From Bacillota bacterium (GTDB taxonomy: Bacteria > Bacillota > Clostridia > Peptostreptococcales > Anaerovoracaceae): DNA of 64,000 nt. The stretch is taken from assembly GCA_017437745.1 (NCBI GenBank), contig JAFRYI010000003.1, positions 62,001 through 126,000 of the forward strand, read 5' to 3'. Shown piece by piece: positions 28,035 to 35,338 of the stretch (the stretch's first letter is position 1; each line of letters starts with the position of its first letter). Under the pieces are notes generated by a model that was given only the letters and a program-made list of their open reading frames with translations, searched no databases and had not been told where the DNA came from. A program made the translations under genes and the position numbers.

Positions 28035-28063
28035 TTGACATTACAAAACCTCTGCTATATAAT
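28035..28063 (+). promoter_or_regulatory. Consensus promoter of the tRNA cluster
   Basis: TTGACA and TATAAT match the sigma-A consensus exactly, with a 17-bp spacer. The -10 ends 31 nt before the first tRNA, as expected for a strong stable-RNA promoter. Confidence 0.92.
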
Positions 28064-28093
28064 AACGAAGTCGCTGAAAAAAGCGAAGCCTAT

Positions 28094-28168
28094 TCCGGAG
28101 TAGCTCAATGGCGGAGCAACCGGCTGTTAACCGGTAGGCTGTCGGTTCGAGCCCGACCTCCGGAGCCA
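28094..28168 (+). tRNA. tRNA-Asn (anticodon GTT)
   Basis: The acceptor arms TCCGGAG / CTCCGGA pair fully. The anticodon loop CTGTTAA sits on an ACCGG / CCGGT stem and reads GTT. A TTCGAGC T-loop and an encoded CCA end are present. Confidence 0.95.
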
Positions 28169-28226
28169 TAACCCGAGCGAGGCCAGAAGCCTCGCCCGGG
28201 CATTCAAAGGCACTTGGCCGAAAACT

Positions 28227-28313
28227 GCCGGGATGGCGGAATTGGCAGACGCAGGGGACTTAAAATCCCCCGATAGCAATATCGTACCGGTTCGACCCCG
28301 GTTCTCGGCACCA
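28227..28313 (+). tRNA. tRNA-Leu (anticodon TAA)
   Basis: A class II tRNA of 87 nt with a long variable arm. The acceptor GCCGGGA / TCTCGGC pairs with one G-T. The anticodon loop CTTAAAA on a GGGGA / TCCCC stem reads TAA. The CCA end is encoded. Confidence 0.95.
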
Positions 28314-28326
28314 AACTTAATATCAT

Positions 28327-28402
<76 letters not shown>

Positions 28403-28411
28403 CGGAAACGG

Positions 28412-28442
28412 AAAAGAGGCGTATGCCTCTTTTCTGCTTTTT
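28412..28442 (+). terminator. Terminator of the tRNA cluster
   Basis: A perfect 9-bp stem AAAAGAGGC / GCCTCTTTT with the 4-nt loop GTAT is followed by CTGCTTTTT. Confidence 0.88.
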
Positions 28443-28481
28443 GCAGACCCGTTTACGATGCCGCGATCTTGTATCAGGCAT

Positions 28482-28510
28482 TTGCGGATATCCCAGCAAT
28501 ATGGTATTCT
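28482..28510 (+). promoter_or_regulatory. Possible promoter before the monooxygenase remnant
   Basis: TTGCGG and TATTCT lie 17 bp apart, about 60 nt before the small gene at 28569. The match to consensus is moderate. Confidence 0.35.
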
Positions 28511-28568
28511 TTATCCATGGAAAACTGACCGGCAGGCGTCTGGATCCGATCCTGTCAGGAGAGACCGA

Positions 28569-28745
28569 ATGATCACTGTCAACATTTATTATACCGGCCG
28601 GAACGGCAGCGCCTGCGCCTTCACGGAGGAGATGGTGGCCAGGATAGCCGCGCTCAGGGGGAAATACGATCTTCACATGAAGGTGGAACGCTTCGACAGC
28701 AGCGGGAACGGAATACCGGAAAAGGACCGGGAATTCATAAGATAA
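28569..28745 (+). pseudogene. Antibiotic-biosynthesis-monooxygenase-like gene with an apparent internal deletion
   Basis: A 58-codon open frame with AGGAGA upstream. Its first ~23 residues (MITVNIYYTGRNGSACAF) resemble the start of clostridial ABM-fold quinol-monooxygenase-like proteins. Its last ~35 (AALRGKYDLHMKVERF, GIPEKDREFIR) resemble the end of the same family as I remember it. The central ~40-50 residues, with the dimer beta-sheet and active-site region, are absent, and the two ends are joined in frame. So it looks like a relic that still makes a short peptide. The family call rests on recall, not on a search. A nitroreductase-like gene follows 34 nt later. Confidence 0.5.
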
Positions 28746-28779
28746 GCAGCATCGGTTAAAAACAGAAAGGACCGGCAAG

Positions 28780-29592
28780 ATGAAGATACTGGATGTAATG
28801 CGCAGCAGGCGAAGCGTGCGCACTTTCGACGGAAACGCTCTTCGTCCGGAGGACGCTCAGAAGATCATGGATTTTGCTGAAAAGGCTGAAACACCCTACG
28901 GCATCCCGATCGTCTGGAAACTTCTGGACGCAAAGAAGGACGGGCTTTCAAGTCCTGTGATCGTAGGCACGGATGCATACATAGCGGGAAAGATGCGTAA
29001 GATCCCCCATGCGGAGGAAGCCTTCGGCTACATGTTCGAAAAGATAGTCCTGTTCGCGGAATCCCTGGGCATAGGCACTACCTGGATCGCCGGGACAATG
29101 GACCGCGCTGCGTTCGAAAAAGCCATGGATCTTGCGGAAGACGAGGTGATGCCCTGCGTAAGCCCGCTCGGATATCCCGCAAAGAAGATGTCCCTGCGCG
29201 AATCCATGATGCGCAAAGGCATAAAGGCGGACACCCGCATGAAGTCCGGAGAGCTGTTCTTCGAAGGTTCGTTCGGCAAGCCTCTTACGGAAGAGAATGC
29301 CGGAAAGCTTGCGGAAGCGCTGGAAGGCGTAAGGCTCGCTCCGTCGGCTGTCAACAAGCAGCCCTGGCGCGTGGTCGTATGCGGCGATAAGGCCCACTTC
29401 TACGAAAAGCGCAGCAAAGGCTACGTTACCCCGGACGGCTGGGACGTTCAGAAGATAGACATGGGCATCGCGCTCTGCCACTTCGATCTTGCGGCACAGG
29501 AGAGCGGCCTGAACGTTTCGCTTCAGATCTGCGACCCGGGCATACCGTGCCCCGAGGATATCGTGTATACTGCAACGTTCGTAATTAAATAG
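28780..29592 (+). CDS. Nitroreductase-family protein (putative FMN enzyme)
   Basis: A 270-residue flavin-reductase-fold protein of the tandem-nitroreductase type. The start IMDVMRSRRSVRTF-like segment (ILDVMRSRRSVRTFDG) is the FMN-binding R-S-R-R-S motif. The second half repeats the fold, with GVRLAPSAVNKQPWRVVV, the usual S-x-N-x-Q-P-W flavin contact. Such proteins reduce nitro or quinone compounds with NAD(P)H. The substrate is unknown. AAAGGA precedes the ATG. It may share a transcript with the small remnant gene upstream. Confidence 0.85.
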   Translation: MKILDVMRSRRSVRTFDGNALRPEDAQKIMDFAEKAETPYGIPIVWKLLDAKKDGLSSPVIVGTDAYIAGKMRKIPHAEEAFGYMFEKIVLFAESLGIGTTWIAGTMDRAAFEKAMDLAEDEVMPCVSPLGYPAKKMSLRESMMRKGIKADTRMKSGELFFEGSFGKPLTEENAGKLAEALEGVRLAPSAVNKQPWRVVVCGDKAHFYEKRSKGYVTPDGWDVQKIDMGIALCHFDLAAQESGLNVSLQICDPGIPCPEDIVYTATFVIK

Positions 29593-29626
29593 AAGTACAG
29601 ATAGATCAATGATACTCAAAACACTT

Positions 29627-29657
29627 CAAGGCGGTGTCCGGACACGGAGCTGCCTTG
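29627..29657. repeat. Nested palindrome upstream of the first MoxR promoter
   Basis: Outer arms CAAGGC / GCCTTG enclose a perfect 12-bp palindrome GTGTCCGGACAC (29634-29645). It abuts the -35 box at 29658, so it could be an operator. It also lies after the nitroreductase stop, but no T-run follows. Confidence 0.5.
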
Positions 29658-29686
29658 TTGACGCGCAAGGGCTATTTTCATATAAT
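29658..29686 (+). promoter_or_regulatory. Promoter of the first MoxR operon
   Basis: TTGACG and TATAAT are separated by 17 bp, with only one mismatch to consensus. It lies about 65 nt before the MoxR start and directly after a palindrome. Confidence 0.85.
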
Positions 29687-29751
29687 AAATAAAATGCAGA
29701 ACCGCATCGGACGCAATGCTGCGGAGGACAGCGGATCAAGGGAGAATCGAC

Positions 29752-30693
29752 ATGGATACAAAAGCATTCGTTAAATTCAAGGAAGACATAATAAAGAACT
29801 GCGGACGCATCATAGTCGGCAAGGACGACGTGATAGAGCAGCTTGCAGTATGCCTGATAGCCTCCGGCCACGTGCTTCTGGAGGACGTTCCCGGAACAGG
29901 CAAGACTATGCTGCTGCGCGCCTTTTCCCGCAGCATAGGCGGTGAGTTCCGCCGCATCCAGTTTACTCCGGATCTTCTGCCTTCGGACCTTACAGGCATC
30001 AACTTCTTCAACCAGAAGAACGGCGAGTTCGAGTTCCGTCCGGGTCCGCTCTTTGCGCAGATAATACTTGCGGACGAGATCAACCGCGCCACCCCGCGCA
30101 GCCAGTCCGCCCTGCTGGAGGTAATGGAAGAAAAGCAGATCTCCGTGGACGGCACCAGCTACAAAATGAAAGAGCCGTACATGGTAATGGCTACCCAGAA
30201 CCCCATAGAATCCTACGGTACGTTCCCGCTGCCCGAGGCGCAGCTGGACCGTTTCTTCATGCGTCTTAAGCTTGGCTACATGACACGCGAGCAGGAGATC
30301 TCCGTTCTGCGCCGTCCGGACACCAAGCAGCTGCTGGAGGACATAGAATCTGTAATCAGCGCGGAGGAGATAGCGGCTCTTCGCGCAAGCTTCTCCGATG
30401 TCCGTGTAAGCGACGACATAGCCGGATACATTATGGACATAGTCGAGCGCACCCGCACGGACGAGAAGATCGCCAACGGCGTATCTACGCGCGGATCGCT
30501 TGCGCTCTACCGTGCCAGCCAGATCTACGCAGCCATGCAGGGCCGCGACTACGTGATCCCCGAAGACATCAAGAAGGAAGCTCTCTGCGTGCTTCCGCAC
30601 CGCATAATGCTTATAAGCAGCAGGCACCACGACAACACCCGCGCCATGGAAGACCTTATAGAAAGCATAGAGGTACCGCTGGAAAAGATATGA
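29752..30693 (+). CDS. MoxR-family AAA+ ATPase (copy 1)
   Basis: A 313-residue AAA+ protein. Walker A is DVPGTGKTMLL (about residues 46-56), Walker B is LADEINRATPRSQSALLEVM, and the sensor region is VMATQNPIESYGTFPLPEAQ, which is typical of MoxR. These ATPases act as chaperones that mature or assemble partners with von Willebrand-type or DUF58 domains. GGGAGA lies upstream of the ATG. Its stop overlaps the DUF58 gene (ATGA), giving the standard MoxR-DUF58 pairing. A similar copy lies at 37302. Confidence 0.93.
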   Translation: MDTKAFVKFKEDIIKNCGRIIVGKDDVIEQLAVCLIASGHVLLEDVPGTGKTMLLRAFSRSIGGEFRRIQFTPDLLPSDLTGINFFNQKNGEFEFRPGPLFAQIILADEINRATPRSQSALLEVMEEKQISVDGTSYKMKEPYMVMATQNPIESYGTFPLPEAQLDRFFMRLKLGYMTREQEISVLRRPDTKQLLEDIESVISAEEIAALRASFSDVRVSDDIAGYIMDIVERTRTDEKIANGVSTRGSLALYRASQIYAAMQGRDYVIPEDIKKEALCVLPHRIMLISSRHHDNTRAMEDLIESIEVPLEKI

Positions 30694-31745
30694 TCACAAT
30701 AATCATATTACTTCTTATGGTTATATTGATCGTAATAGAGGTCGTAAGTCTGTGGGGCAACAGACGCCCTCTGCAGGTGGATTTCGACGTGGACACCACG
30801 CTCGTAGAACCGCAGGAGACCGCGACTCTGTATTACACTGTCACGAACCCCCACAGGATCCCGCTTCTGTTCGTGGGTCTTTCGCTGTACCTGGAACCCG
30901 ACGCTTCCGTACGGGAAGATAAGGAATTCATAAGGGTCCACGTAACCCGCCACGAGACCGGCACTAACGTAAAGCACAGCTTTTTCCTGCCTGCCCGCAG
31001 CAGGTTCAGCGGGAAGCTGCACATTTCTCTCAGCAGGCGCGGCATCCACGATCTGGGTAAGTATTTCCTGGAGACCGGAGACTTCCTGGGTCTGTCCCCG
31101 ATAATCTACAACGGACAGATCACCAAAAAGATAATATGCACTTCAGAAAAGTGTCCGGAGGAGGATCTGGATTTCCCGGGAGGGGAGATAGGCGACATTT
31201 CCGTAAGGCGTTTCATAATAGACGACCCCACCATGCTGCTCGGCTACAGGGACTATACAGGGCGCGAGCCAATGAAGCAGATCTCCTGGAACCAGACTGC
31301 AAAGGTTGGCAGGCTGATGGTGCGTCAGAACGACTTCACCACGGACCGCATCGCCATGATCCTTGTAAACATGGTCAGCACCATGCGTCCGCAGATGGAA
31401 GAGTGCCTTAAGATCGTGCGCACTGTATGCGAGCAGCTGGAGGACGCAAAGATCCCGTACGCCATGATGTCCAACGGAGACTTGTTCTCCATCCGCGAGG
31501 GGATAGGCAGGGAGCACCTGTTCTTCATCCTCCGCAGGATCGGAATAGCCAGGCCCGCCGGATTCATGTCGTTCGAGAGCATCGTGGAAAGCTGTGTGGA
31601 CCGCAGGCGCAGCAACTGCTGCTATATAGTAATTACTCCTTCAGTAAGTCCGGAGACGGCTTCAGTAATAGATTACCTCGGCAGCCATGCCGAGACACGT
31701 CCGGTGGTAATGGTGCCGGACGGGAACGGAGCAAGCATCCTGTGA
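30690..31745 (+). CDS. DUF58-domain membrane-anchored protein (copy 1)
   Basis: A 351-residue protein with one N-terminal membrane segment (ITIIILLLMVILIVIEVVSL). A soluble region follows, ending in the DUF58 motif GYRDYTGREPMKQISWNQTA (about residues 185-204) and a VWA-like C-terminal fold. It lies between MoxR and a polytopic protein with 4-nt overlaps on both sides, so the three are likely made together. DUF58 proteins are known MoxR partners. Their biochemical task is not established. Confidence 0.9.
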   Translation: MITIIILLLMVILIVIEVVSLWGNRRPLQVDFDVDTTLVEPQETATLYYTVTNPHRIPLLFVGLSLYLEPDASVREDKEFIRVHVTRHETGTNVKHSFFLPARSRFSGKLHISLSRRGIHDLGKYFLETGDFLGLSPIIYNGQITKKIICTSEKCPEEDLDFPGGEIGDISVRRFIIDDPTMLLGYRDYTGREPMKQISWNQTAKVGRLMVRQNDFTTDRIAMILVNMVSTMRPQMEECLKIVRTVCEQLEDAKIPYAMMSNGDLFSIREGIGREHLFFILRRIGIARPAGFMSFESIVESCVDRRRSNCCYIVITPSVSPETASVIDYLGSHAETRPVVMVPDGNGASIL

Positions 31746-33070
31746 AGATCGCAGAAAAAAACATAAGCATATCCGGTCTTTATGCTCCTGTACGCGTTTG
31801 CGCGGACATGTCTTTCTATTTCTATGCCCTTGCGCTTTTGTCTCTTACTGTGGCGTACTACGCGTCCAGCGGCGGCAAGGTCTACGGCGTAATAACGAAC
31901 ATTACGTCACCGTGGGCGCTGCAGATAGGCGTGCTTCTGGTATCCAGCTTTGCTTTGGGATTCCTGACAGTGCACATTAAAAGCGCTCCGCTTCGTTTCG
32001 TGATTTCGCTTCTTCCCGGTCTCAGTTTCCTCATGAACCCGTTCCGGCCGGTATTTCTGGTCCACGCGGCAGCCTGGGCGTACTATGTTATTTACATGAC
32101 CATAGGAAACTTCGAGGAATACCTGGACGTATACAGACGCCGCATTAAGCTGATGCTTATTATGGCGCTCGTCCTTACAGGTCTCCTCATAATATTCCGC
32201 TTCAGCAACGATGCCTGGTACGGCAGCAAGCTTCTGGGAGGAGAAGAGTACGGATTATTCTTCTTTGTTCTTGCCGTTGCTTCGCTGCGCGGAATGAGGC
32301 TTGGTTTCGGGGCCACCGGCAGGCTTAGGGCAATGGACACCGCCTTCGTAGTGGCTCTGCCGGTACTGCTTACAGCTGCGGTACTTCTTTTCAGCGGAGC
32401 GGTCCCGGTCATAACTTATCTTTTCAAGCAGCTTACCCGTGTTCTGGCCTATCTGTACAGCCTGCTGTTCCCGCAGAAGGAAACGCCGGACATTTCCCGG
32501 CTCCCGGATGAAGAGGGAGGACTTCCCGCGGATAATCCGATAATCGATCCGAATGCTGCGGAGGAGAACATCGATACTGAGCCCATGGACGGGGAGGACC
32601 CGCATGTGAGCGTCTCCAGCAATACTTTGTTCTGGATACTGATAGTGGTCCTGATCGTTTTCCTGGTGATCATAGCCGTAAGGCTGCTGCGCAGCAAGCG
32701 CTCCGATCCTGTAAAGTCCGGACGAGCTCACGAGCGTATAGAAAGGATACCTTTCGAAGGGCTCAGGCACCGCAGATCTCAGGAAACTGCTCTTTCCGCA
32801 AACGTTAAGCAGATCCGCAAGATCTACCGAGTTTATCTGGAGCAAGTCTTTTCAGGGCATGCAAGGCTCAGTCCTTCCGATACGTCTCAGGACGTGCTGG
32901 ATATTTCAGAGGATTTCTCGGGATTACCGGAGAACAAGAAGCTCAGAGACATATACATCGCCGCGCGTTACGGCGATCCGGATGCCGTAACGTCCGAACA
33001 GGCAGGCGAGGCAAGACGGTGCCTCAACACGCTTCTGTCGGCCAGGAGCGGTGCGGCACAGCATCAGTGA
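31742..33070 (+). CDS. Polytopic membrane protein with DUF4129-like C-terminus (copy 1 partner)
   Basis: About 442 residues. I start at the GTG that overlaps the DUF58 stop (GTGA); an ATG at 31809 is an alternative. Five or six hydrophobic segments fill the first half. An acidic, proline-rich outside loop (EEGGLPADNPIIDPNAAEEN) comes next, then another helix near 280-300, and a cytoplasmic tail (KIYRVYLEQVFSGHARLSPS) like the DUF4129 tails found in MoxR/DUF58/transglutaminase operons. No transglutaminase Cys-His-Asp triad is seen. The function is inferred only from context. Confidence 0.75.
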   Translation: MKIAEKNISISGLYAPVRVCADMSFYFYALALLSLTVAYYASSGGKVYGVITNITSPWALQIGVLLVSSFALGFLTVHIKSAPLRFVISLLPGLSFLMNPFRPVFLVHAAAWAYYVIYMTIGNFEEYLDVYRRRIKLMLIMALVLTGLLIIFRFSNDAWYGSKLLGGEEYGLFFFVLAVASLRGMRLGFGATGRLRAMDTAFVVALPVLLTAAVLLFSGAVPVITYLFKQLTRVLAYLYSLLFPQKETPDISRLPDEEGGLPADNPIIDPNAAEENIDTEPMDGEDPHVSVSSNTLFWILIVVLIVFLVIIAVRLLRSKRSDPVKSGRAHERIERIPFEGLRHRRSQETALSANVKQIRKIYRVYLEQVFSGHARLSPSDTSQDVLDISEDFSGLPENKKLRDIYIAARYGDPDAVTSEQAGEARRCLNTLLSARSGAAQHQ

Positions 33071-33075
33071 ACACA

Positions 33076-33111
33076 AGAGACAGCGGAACGAACGCTGTCT
33101 CTTTATATTTT
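33076..33111 (+). terminator. Terminator of the first MoxR operon
   Basis: A perfect 10-bp stem AGAGACAGCG / CGCTGTCTCT with a 7-nt loop is followed by TTATATTTT. Confidence 0.85.
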
Positions 33112-33130
33112 GCGGTCCGGAATGTGATGA

Positions 33131-33160
33131 TTGTTTTTCGCCGAAGGTGTTTTGTATAAT
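33131..33160 (+). promoter_or_regulatory. Promoter of the Ig-like surface protein gene
   Basis: TTGTTT and a consensus TATAAT lie 18 bp apart, about 40 nt before the start codon. Confidence 0.65.
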
Positions 33161-33202
33161 ATACTTGTTAAGGTATAGATCCGTATGAAAGGAGACAGCG
33201 TC

Positions 33203-34219
33203 ATGAAAAAGATCTCTGCATTGTTTCTTGTTCTGATCTTAGTTGCCGGATGTCTTTGCCCGGCATTTGCGGCCGGCGGTCCGCAGAAACCGGAGATCAC
33301 CGGTAACGGACCCTACTGCTACCTGAATGTCGGAGACGAAGTTCATCTTTGGGTGGATGCTGAATCCAAGGACGGCGGAACTCTGACGTACCAATGGTAC
33401 AGCACCACGGTAGACGATATCACTACCATCCGCGCAATAGACAGCGCCACAAGCAAAGAGTACAGTTATAAGGCGACCAAAGGCGGGATAACATATTTTT
33501 GCTGCGGTGTCTGGAACAACATAAACGGAGCGCAGTCGGAACCCGTGTACTCCAGACTGATCATGGTCTGGATCTCGCCCCTGACCCCTGTCATCGACAG
33601 CACCGGGCCGGACGTCCACATGAAGGTGGGCAGCGAGACCGGAGTATGGTGCCACGCGACTGTCGGGGAGCAGGGAACTCTGACATATCAGTGGTACAAG
33701 ACCAACGTCAACGATATCACCACAATAAAGGCTATAACAGGCGCTAACAGCAGCGATCTGGATCTTAAACAGGACTACGCGGAAGTTGCGTATTACTGCT
33801 GCGGTGTCTGGAACAACATCAACAGCAGGCAGTCGGATCCGGTATACAGCAGACTCATCAGGGTGGAGTTCTTCGACCCGGAACCTGCGATGCCCGTAAT
33901 TACCGCTACGGTTCCCGACTGCCATCTGGAGACCGGGAAAGAGGTTCCGCTTTGGGTCGATGCCGAGACCACTGACGGCGGAACGCTTACATATCAGTGG
34001 TACAGCACCACGGCGAACGATATATCTACGATCAAGGCGATCATCGGTGCCGAAGGTAAAGAATACAAATTCAATGATAATAATACGGGTGTAACGTATT
34101 ATTGCTGCGGAGTTTGGAACAACAGAGACGGTCGGCAGTCGGCTCCTGCGTACAGCAGGCTGATCAAAGTCGAGATCTTTTCCAACGAGCCGGAGCCTCC
34201 GGAAGTCGAGACCGTCTAG
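33203..34219 (+). CDS. Secreted protein with three Ig-like repeats, ended by an in-frame amber codon
   Basis: About 338 residues. I start at MKKISALF because AAAGGAGA lies 8-9 nt upstream of it; an ATG at 33185 overlaps that ribosome-binding site. A signal peptide (LVLILVAGCLCPAFA) contains a lipobox-like VAGC, though cleavage after AFA is equally possible. Three ~100-residue repeats follow, each with TLTYQWYST-like and CCGVWNN motifs, which look like Ig folds. The frame stops at TAG (34217-34219) and then continues open in the same frame to 34666 with a fourth domain and membrane anchor. It therefore appears to be the front part of a longer surface protein. Without the anchor it would be released or lipid-attached. 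Confidence 0.7.
   Translation: MKKISALFLVLILVAGCLCPAFAAGGPQKPEITGNGPYCYLNVGDEVHLWVDAESKDGGTLTYQWYSTTVDDITTIRAIDSATSKEYSYKATKGGITYFCCGVWNNINGAQSEPVYSRLIMVWISPLTPVIDSTGPDVHMKVGSETGVWCHATVGEQGTLTYQWYKTNVNDITTIKAITGANSSDLDLKQDYAEVAYYCCGVWNNINSRQSDPVYSRLIRVEFFDPEPAMPVITATVPDCHLETGKEVPLWVDAETTDGGTLTYQWYSTTANDISTIKAIIGAEGKEYKFNDNNTGVTYYCCGVWNNRDGRQSAPAYSRLIKVEIFSNEPEPPEVETV
33289..34175 (+). repeat. Three tandem Ig-like domain repeats within the coding sequence
   Basis: Units begin near 33289, 33586 and 33892. Each has GTLTYQWY in its middle and Y-x-CCGVWNN near its end. The DNA copies are clearly related but diverged, so the duplication is old. Confidence 0.8.
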
Positions 34220-34231
34220 GCCATCGAGATA

Positions 34232-34666
34232 ATGGAAATGCCGAACAAGCTGGAGTATAAGGACGGAGAGGCGCTTGATCTTAAGGGCCTGAAGGTGAGG
34301 GTGCTTACCAACCTCGGATTCTTCGATCTGAACGACGGAGAGAAGATTACAGCTACACAGCCGGACTATAACAATCCCGGAACTCAGATCATCATATTAT
34401 CCTACGAGGGAGTTTCAGATACTTTTGAGATAACCGTAAAGGCAAAGGAGGCGCCGCATCCGGATCCGACTCCGGATCCAAACCAGAACGCGACTCCTGA
34501 TCCGAATCAGAATATGACTCCGGATCCAAACCAGAATACCGATCCTGTCGATCCCAATAAAGGAGGGGAGAATAAGTCCGCTTCATATCTGCCTTACGTC
34601 TGCGCGGCTGCAGGTTTGGTGATAGGCGGAGCTGCGGTGTACTTCATAACCCGCAAAATGAAATAA
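34232..34666 (+). pseudogene. Distal part of the Ig-like surface protein: cell-wall linker and membrane anchor
   Basis: It is in the same frame as the preceding gene, with only TAG plus four codons between that gene's stop and the first ATG. It encodes a bacterial Ig-like (Big-type) domain (LEYKDGEALDLKGLKVRVL), three PDPNQN-type repeats, and a C-terminal membrane helix with a basic tail (AAAGLVIGGAAVYFITRKMK). No Shine-Dalgarno sequence precedes the ATG at 34232, so independent translation is unlikely. The natural reading is one protein of about 487 residues split by a nonsense codon or rescued by readthrough. Confidence 0.65.
34463..34560 (+). repeat. Short proline/asparagine repeat (PDPNQN)
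   Basis: The codons for PDPNQN occur three times in this linker between the Ig-like domain and the membrane helix, plus shortened PDP copies before and a DPVDPN copy after. It is a typical flexible wall-spanning spacer, and slippage could change its length. Confidence 0.75.
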
Positions 34667-34690
34667 GCAGCAGCCTTAATAAAATACAGA

Positions 34691-34714
34691 AGAGAGGCAT
34701 CAGCCTCTCTTTTT
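34691..34714 (+). terminator. Terminator after the Ig-like gene
   Basis: A perfect 8-bp stem AGAGAGGC / GCCTCTCT with the loop ATCA runs into TTTTT. Confidence 0.9.
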
Positions 34715-34726
34715 GTGTGTCGGTCT

Positions 34727-35338
34727 TTATTCTTTCGGCTTAAGGTAGGTGACCGAGATGCCCAGGATCCCTTTGTATTCCAGCCACCGGTCCTCCATGG
34801 AGTAGCCGTCCCGTATCCTGAAGAACAGGACTTTTCTGCCGCGTTCTCCCACGGACCATTCCTCGAATCCGTAAGCCGTAACGGTGTGGTCCCTGTACTG
34901 TCCGGATATCCCTATGTTCAGCAGTACGGGCCTGCCGGCAAGTATCTCTCTGACGGCGCGGCTCTTTACGAACAGGCCGCTCCGCGCTCCGAAAGGCACG
35001 GAGGAAGCCTTAAGGCACTTCCTTATGAAGGGCGCTTCCTGTCCGAGCCTAGTGTAGAAGTCCACTGCGCTGCCCCTTAGGCGGGAGTATCCGTTTAGCG
35101 CAATGCTTTTGCAGATGTTCAGAGCTTCGCCGAAGGTCATCGCGCCGCCGGAAGCGAAAGCCGCCAGGCATGCCGCGCCGTTCACTCCGCAGCCGTTCTG
35201 GTCGTTTATGACGTACGCGGGAACTATGCTGCCGTCTACGCAGACGGAGCGCAGCTTTTCTGCCTTCTGTCCGGGTCTGGACGACGCGAGATATCCGGCC
35301 GGATCGCTTATGATCAAAGGGTGGTTCCTACTGTTCAT
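34727..35338 (-). CDS. Putative C39-like (papain-fold) cysteine peptidase
   Basis: A 203-residue protein without signal peptide or membrane segment. NDQNGCGVNGAACLAAF resembles the Gln-x-x-Cys active-site start of the C39_2 group. YRDHTVTAYGFEEW supplies a His followed by the usual Gly-Phe/Tyr, and FFRIRDGY a downstream Asp. All three catalytic positions are thus plausible. The start overlaps the MFS gene's end by 11 nt, so the two are probably co-translated. Whether it is an active protease, a transglutaminase-like enzyme or a domain protein is not certain. Confidence 0.6.
   Translation of the reverse strand: MNSRNHPLIISDPAGYLASSRPGQKAEKLRSVCVDGSIVPAYVINDQNGCGVNGAACLAAFASGGAMTFGEALNICKSIALNGYSRLRGSAVDFYTRLGQEAPFIRKCLKASSVPFGARSGLFVKSRAVREILAGRPVLLNIGISGQYRDHTVTAYGFEEWSVGERGRKVLFFRIRDGYSMEDRWLEYKGILGISVTYLKPKE

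Noticed and set aside
33289..34175. CRISPR-like or recombination repeat array
   Set aside because: The ~300-bp units are coding, diverged and in frame; they are protein-domain repeats, not short direct repeats with spacers.
33203..34666. UAG recoded as an amino acid in this genome
   Set aside because: mraZ, murG, argS and ansA end with UAG at normal lengths, so a genome-wide reassignment is unlikely. Local readthrough or mutation remains possible and is reported separately.
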